DNA of 64,000 bases, taken from NCBI RefSeq assembly GCF_000423565.1, contig NZ_AUIF01000029.1, positions 62,001 through 126,000 on the forward strand, in the 5' to 3' direction. Made by a program: the position numbers and the translations under genes. The notes under the pieces were generated by a model, which saw only the letters and a program-made list of their open reading frames with translations, had not been told where the DNA came from and ran no database searches. This document shows positions 60,748 through 64,000 of the stretch, piece after piece. This DNA is from Runella zeae DSM 19591. GTDB taxonomy: Bacteria > Bacteroidota > Bacteroidia > Cytophagales > Spirosomataceae. How positions within the stretch are numbered: the stretch's first letter is position 1; the number at the start of each line of letters is the position of its first letter.

Positions 60748-62208
60748 CTACCGATGAGCTAAAAGTTGTCCAAATTGCTGCTGCATTTTACGATACAAAC
60801 GAATTTTGGCGGGGTCGGGATGGTAAGTATCCGCGTACCGTACGTATTGATGTACGCCACTTTCTAAAGTATCTATTTTTTTTAATGACTTCATTGCCAA
60901 CAAAATAGCCCCTAAACATCCGCTTTCATTACTTTCATTGACTCGTACCGGAATCCCAAAAATATCCGATACCAACTGCAACCAAAACGCCGACCTTGTA
61001 AAACCACCGTTAGCATGTAATTCTTTGGTTTTAGTAAGCTGTTCATCAATGATATGACGCGTTTGGTTGAGATTATACAAAATCCCTTCAAGGGTAGCCC
61101 TCGCCAAATGCGCTTGTGTGTGTTGCCAAGTTAAGTTTTGATAACTCCCCTTGGCGCTCGCATCCCAAACAGGGGCTCTTTCTCCCAACAAATAAGGCAC
61201 AAACAACAATCCATGCGACCCTGCCGCCGCACTTTCAGCCATGCTCAACAGCTCAGTGGGGTCTTTGTGGAGTAGATGTTTTGAAAGCCATTCAAGTACA
61301 TTGCCTCCGTTGTTGGTAGGTCCCCCCGAGACGTAGTGAGTATCGTCCAAGACATAGGTAAAAAGTCTTTTTTGAGGGTCTTTCGAAGGTTTGGAGGAGG
61401 TTTGTCTTACCGCTCCACTCGTACCAATCGTCAGGGTAGAGACGCCATTTTCTAAAGCTCCCGAACCCAAATTGGCCAAACACGCATCGCCCGCCCCAAT
61501 TACAAAAGGAGTTCCCGAAGGAAGCCCTAATTTTTTGCAAAGACTAGGCTTAATAAGTTTTTCTTGGTGGTAGGTATCCACAATTTCTGATAAATAATCA
61601 GCAGAAAGACCCGCGTATTGAAGCGCAAGATCAGACCATTTGAGGCGTCGATTGTCCAAAAGGGCTGTACCCGAAGCTATCGAGTATCCAATTTGGAATT
61701 TACCAAATAGCCTATACCAAATGTATTCTTTTTGGGACACAAAACGATTGATATTATCAAATGTTTGTGGCTGTTTCTCCTTAAACCACAGCATCTTGGT
61801 AAGTGGTGCATAAGGGTGCGCAGGAATCCCAACTTGTGGGTAAAGTTTATCAAAAATAGGATCTTTTTTCAGCGCGTCGGCTTGAGTTTTGCTGCGATTG
61901 TCGGCCCAAAGCAACGACCGCGACAATCGACGATTGCGCCCATCCAAGGCAATGACACTATGCATCGCCGAACATAAACTAACGGCTTCTACGGAGCGAT
62001 TTTGGTTCCGTAACATATCCGTTACCTGACGAATCACATCCACAAAAAGCCCAAAAATTTCGTCGGGATTTTGCTCAACATAGCCGTTTCGAGGATGATA
62101 AGTCACACAAGAGGCTGTCGAGTGCGCCACTATCTCGCCTTGCTCCGTCATCGCAATCGCTTTTACATTGGTGGTTCCAATGTCTATACCTATCCAAACA
62201 TTTTGCAC
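60748..62208 (-). CDS. gntK: Gluconokinase (FGGY family)
   Basis: A 486-residue sugar kinase. The FGGY N-terminal ATPase fold has WIGIDIGTTNVKAIAM (phosphate 1) and YVEQNPDEIF; the adenosine motif LTIGTSGAVRQTSS and C-terminal domain LHANGGFTRSAFWLQLVSDIFG are also visible. Sequence features favour gluconate over glycerol or xylulose kinases, but glycerol-type function cannot be excluded. It would phosphorylate gluconate to 6-phosphogluconate. With the PQQ sugar dehydrogenase and SMP-30 lactonase it could complete a glucose-to-6-phosphogluconate route. It is downstream of an Lrp regulator. Confidence 0.84.
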   Translation of the reverse strand: MQNVWIGIDIGTTNVKAIAMTEQGEIVAHSTASCVTYHPRNGYVEQNPDEIFGLFVDVIRQVTDMLRNQNRSVEAVSLCSAMHSVIALDGRNRRLSRSLLWADNRSKTQADALKKDPIFDKLYPQVGIPAHPYAPLTKMLWFKEKQPQTFDNINRFVSQKEYIWYRLFGKFQIGYSIASGTALLDNRRLKWSDLALQYAGLSADYLSEIVDTYHQEKLIKPSLCKKLGLPSGTPFVIGAGDACLANLGSGALENGVSTLTIGTSGAVRQTSSKPSKDPQKRLFTYVLDDTHYVSGGPTNNGGNVLEWLSKHLLHKDPTELLSMAESAAAGSHGLLFVPYLLGERAPVWDASAKGSYQNLTWQHTQAHLARATLEGILYNLNQTRHIIDEQLTKTKELHANGGFTRSAFWLQLVSDIFGIPVRVNESNESGCLGAILLAMKSLKKIDTLESGVHQYVRYADTYHPDPAKIRLYRKMQQQFGQLLAHR

Positions 62209-62285
62209 AAAATTGACAAGTTAAAATTTCATAAAAAAGGTAATTGTTCAACTTATATGATTTGCGTCTGCGACGCAACACCCTT

Positions 62286-62313
62286 CTTGACCCAAATAAT
62301 AGTTTGGGTCAAG
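62286..62313. repeat. 11-bp perfect hairpin between gntK and the Lrp gene
   Basis: CTTGACCCAAA / TTTGGGTCAAG with a 6-base loop. It has no T-run, so terminator function for the Lrp gene (minus) is uncertain; it could also be an operator or processing site. Confidence 0.55.
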
Positions 62314-62373
62314 CTATCCGACCTTAACTATAATAAACATTTGCTCAAAAATTAAGATAAAAAGGGTCTATAC

Positions 62374-62835
62374 CTACTCTTCAATAGGTACGTTTCGCTT
62401 AAAAGCCGCTCCAAAATCTATCAATGATTCAGTCTTGAGAACGCCCGGTATGTGGTCTATTTTGTCGTACAATACCCGCCTCATGTGCTCATTGCTGCGT
62501 GCCACAATCCTAATGTAGAGCGTGTATTTTCCGGTAATATAATAACACTCTGTCACTTCAGGTATCAACTTCAACTCCTCAATAATCTTCTCAGAATCAG
62601 AATCTTCCTTTAGCATAATTCCCGTAAACGCCCCCCATTCATATCCTAATTTGCGTTCGTTTACTACTACAGTCGTACCTTTAAGGATACCTATTCGGCG
62701 GAGCTTTCCTACACGTTGGTGAACCATCGTATTTGAAATTCCTAAATCATCAGCAATCGCCGAATATGCTTTACGTGCATCTCGTTCTAGTTGCTTGAGA
62801 ATCAAGCGGTCGTATTCATCTAAAGGTTCTTCCAT
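62374..62835 (-). CDS. Lrp/AsnC family transcriptional regulator
   Basis: A 153-residue feast/famine regulator. N-terminal winged HTH (about 8-60; LILKQLERDARKAYSAIADDLGISNTMVHQRVGKL), then the AsnC/RAM effector domain (about 70-145; VTECYYITGKYTLYIRIVARS). It is divergent from rocD, 174 bases away, so ornithine aminotransferase is its most likely target, probably responding to an amino acid such as arginine, ornithine or proline. This copies the ald-Lrp arrangement at 8.7 kb. Confidence 0.9.
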   Translation of the reverse strand: MEEPLDEYDRLILKQLERDARKAYSAIADDLGISNTMVHQRVGKLRRIGILKGTTVVVNERKLGYEWGAFTGIMLKEDSDSEKIIEELKLIPEVTECYYITGKYTLYIRIVARSNEHMRRVLYDKIDHIPGVLKTESLIDFGAAFKRNVPIEE

Positions 62836-63009
62836 AACAAACGATAAAACACAAAAACAAAAGTTTATTTTTCTTATTTCTAACTAATATTAAGTCAATA
62901 ATAACAAAATTATACTCAATAAAAATAATTATAACTTATAAAGTATTTATAAAAAGTTATTTTGCTCTTTTGAATACTAAACATTAGTTACCAACTACAT
63001 TTTGTTATC

Positions 63010-64000
63010 ATGACTGCCACCGAATATACTCACTCCGACTACTTGATAGGCCTCGAAAAAAACTACGGTGCCCACAATTACAAACCCATCCCTGTGGTGC
63101 TCGACCGAGGGGAGGGGATTTATGTATGGGATGTAGAAGGAAACCGTTATTTCGATTTTCTTTCAGCCTATAGTGCAGTCAATCAGGGACATTGCCATCC
63201 TCGGATTGTTGAGGCTTTGATACAGCAATCTCAAAAATTGACCCTTACCTCCCGTGCTTTTTACAATTCTGTATTGGGCGAATGTGAAAAGTTTTTGTGT
63301 GAATACTTCGGCTACGATAAAGTATTGATGATGAATTCGGGCGTAGAAGGAGGCGAAACCGCCCTCAAACTCACCCGCAAATGGGGTTATCAGGTCAAAG
63401 GAATTCCTCAAAACCAAGCCAAGACAGTGTACGCAGCGGGCAATTTTTGGGGACGAACCTTAGCAGCAATTTCATCTTCTACCGACCCCGATAGCACCGA
63501 CGACTATGGGCCGTTTTTACCGGGCTACATTATCATTCCATATAATGATTTGACGGCTTTGGAACAAATTTTTCAATCAGACCCCAACATCGCGGGATTT
63601 ATGGTAGAGCCTATTCAAGGCGAAGCCGGGGTGGTAGTTCCTGACGAAGGATATTTGCGCGGAGTACGTGCGCTTTGTACCAAATACAATGTGCTTTTTA
63701 TCGCTGACGAAGTGCAAACAGGAATTGGGCGTACGGGCAAACGTCTCGCTTGTGATCACGAAGAGGTCAAACCCGACATTTTGGTGTTGGGAAAAGCACT
63801 CTCAGGCGGCGTGTATCCCGTATCGTGTGTGCTTGCCAACGACGAAATCATGCTGACTATCAAGCCCGGACAGCACGGCTCAACCTATGGCGGCAATCCC
63901 CTTGCCGCTGCCGTAACAATGGCCGCCCTGTCGGTAGTGAAAGATGAGAAACTAGCAGAAAATGCCCAATATTTAGGCGAAGTTTTTAGGGAAAGAATGC
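63010..64000 (+). CDS. rocD: Ornithine aminotransferase (3' end outside window)
   Basis: The first 330 residues of a PLP-dependent class III aminotransferase, starting [26 protein letters not shown] at 63010. [69 protein letters not shown], and the PLP Lys in [12 protein letters not shown] are all visible. It converts ornithine and 2-oxoglutarate to glutamate semialdehyde and glutamate in arginine/ornithine breakdown. The frame is still open at base 64000. A divergent Lrp-type gene likely controls it. Confidence 0.93.
   Translation, partial: MTATEYTHSDYLIGLEKNYGAHNYKPIPVVLDRGEGIYVWDVEGNRYFDFLSAYSAVNQGHCHPRIVEALIQQSQKLTLTSRAFYNSVLGECEKFLCEYFGYDKVLMMNSGVEGGETALKLTRKWGYQVKGIPQNQAKTVYAAGNFWGRTLAAISSSTDPDSTDDYGPFLPGYIIIPYNDLTALEQIFQSDPNIAGFMVEPIQGEAGVVVPDEGYLRGVRALCTKYNVLFIADEVQTGIGRTGKRLACDHEEVKPDILVLGKALSGGVYPVSCVLANDEIMLTIKPGQHGSTYGGNPLAAAVTMAALSVVKDEKLAENAQYLGEVFRERM

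Overview
The window looks like a stretch of chromosome from a Cytophagales-type Bacteroidota bacterium (an aerobic, Runella/Spirosoma/Arcicella-like relative is my best guess; genus not determined). The reasons are the many signal peptides ending in AQ, OmpA proteins fused to beta-propeller or LamG-like domains, TlpA/DUF4369-type thioredoxins, a PspC/LiaF envelope operon, a DUF11/PKD surface protein, -7 promoter elements of the TAnnTTTG type, few Shine-Dalgarno sequences, and single-copy housekeeping genes with Bacteroidota-type sequences. No rRNA, tRNA, CRISPR array, prophage or intact insertion sequence was seen. Both ends cut a gene: a LysM/lytic-transglycosylase protein on the left and ornithine aminotransferase on the right.

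Layout. 1-7 kb: LysM protein, DUF3109 protein, Cys-less alkyltransferase-like protein, OmpA/beta-propeller protein, small orphan, acyl-CoA synthetase. 7.5-16.3 kb: alanine dehydrogenase with a divergent Lrp regulator, menD, methyltransferase, OmpA/LamG protein, lipoprotein, VOC protein, a 60-bp tandem hairpin repeat, a small conserved protein and a fatty-acid desaturase. 16.3-23.4 kb (mostly minus): folD, sirtuin overlapping a serine-less alpha/beta hydrolase, a MITE-like element, argG, ABC exporter, GNAT protein. 23.9-28.3 kb: secreted PQQ sugar dehydrogenase/cytochrome c fusion and a redoxin-like protein without CXXC. 28.4-30.4 kb: AT-rich accessory pocket with an XRE regulator, a frameshifted secreted Cys-rich mini-protein, an orphan lipoprotein and an inverted-repeat element. 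30.4-37.4 kb (minus): M23 peptidase, SMP-30 lactonase, TlpA thioredoxin, three-gene PspC/LiaF-like operon, GNAT, thrC. 37.7-42.2 kb: guaA, membrane protein, L-serine dehydratase. 42.3-47.6 kb: transposase-derived HTH fragment, two AraC regulators (one membrane-bound) and a large surface protein. 48.2-51.6 kb: amtB, porin, ferredoxin. 51.7-56 kb: LuxC-type reductase, second MITE-like copy, and a three-gene carboxylate-amine ligase/ATP-grasp/esterase cluster. 56.2-64 kb: pdxJ, ridA, nested inverted repeat, thiolase, PhzF isomerase, thioredoxin, gluconokinase, Lrp regulator and divergent rocD.

How genes work together. Two Lrp/AsnC regulators sit divergently next to amino-acid catabolic enzymes (ald, rocD). 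Sugar dehydrogenase, SMP-30 lactonase and gluconokinase could form an oxidative glucose-to-6-phosphogluconate route, although they are scattered. The acyl-CoA synthetase, thiolase, desaturase and LuxC reductase are fatty-acid genes. The PspC/LiaF-like operon is probably an envelope-stress module. The most promising uncharacterised system is the ligase/ATP-grasp/esterase cluster at 52953-55979, which looks built to make and hydrolyse an amide- or peptide-like small molecule. The main sequence-level curiosities are the two MITE-like copies, the 60-bp hairpin array, the nested inverted repeat at 57.5 kb and the T-tract frameshift at 29.2 kb.
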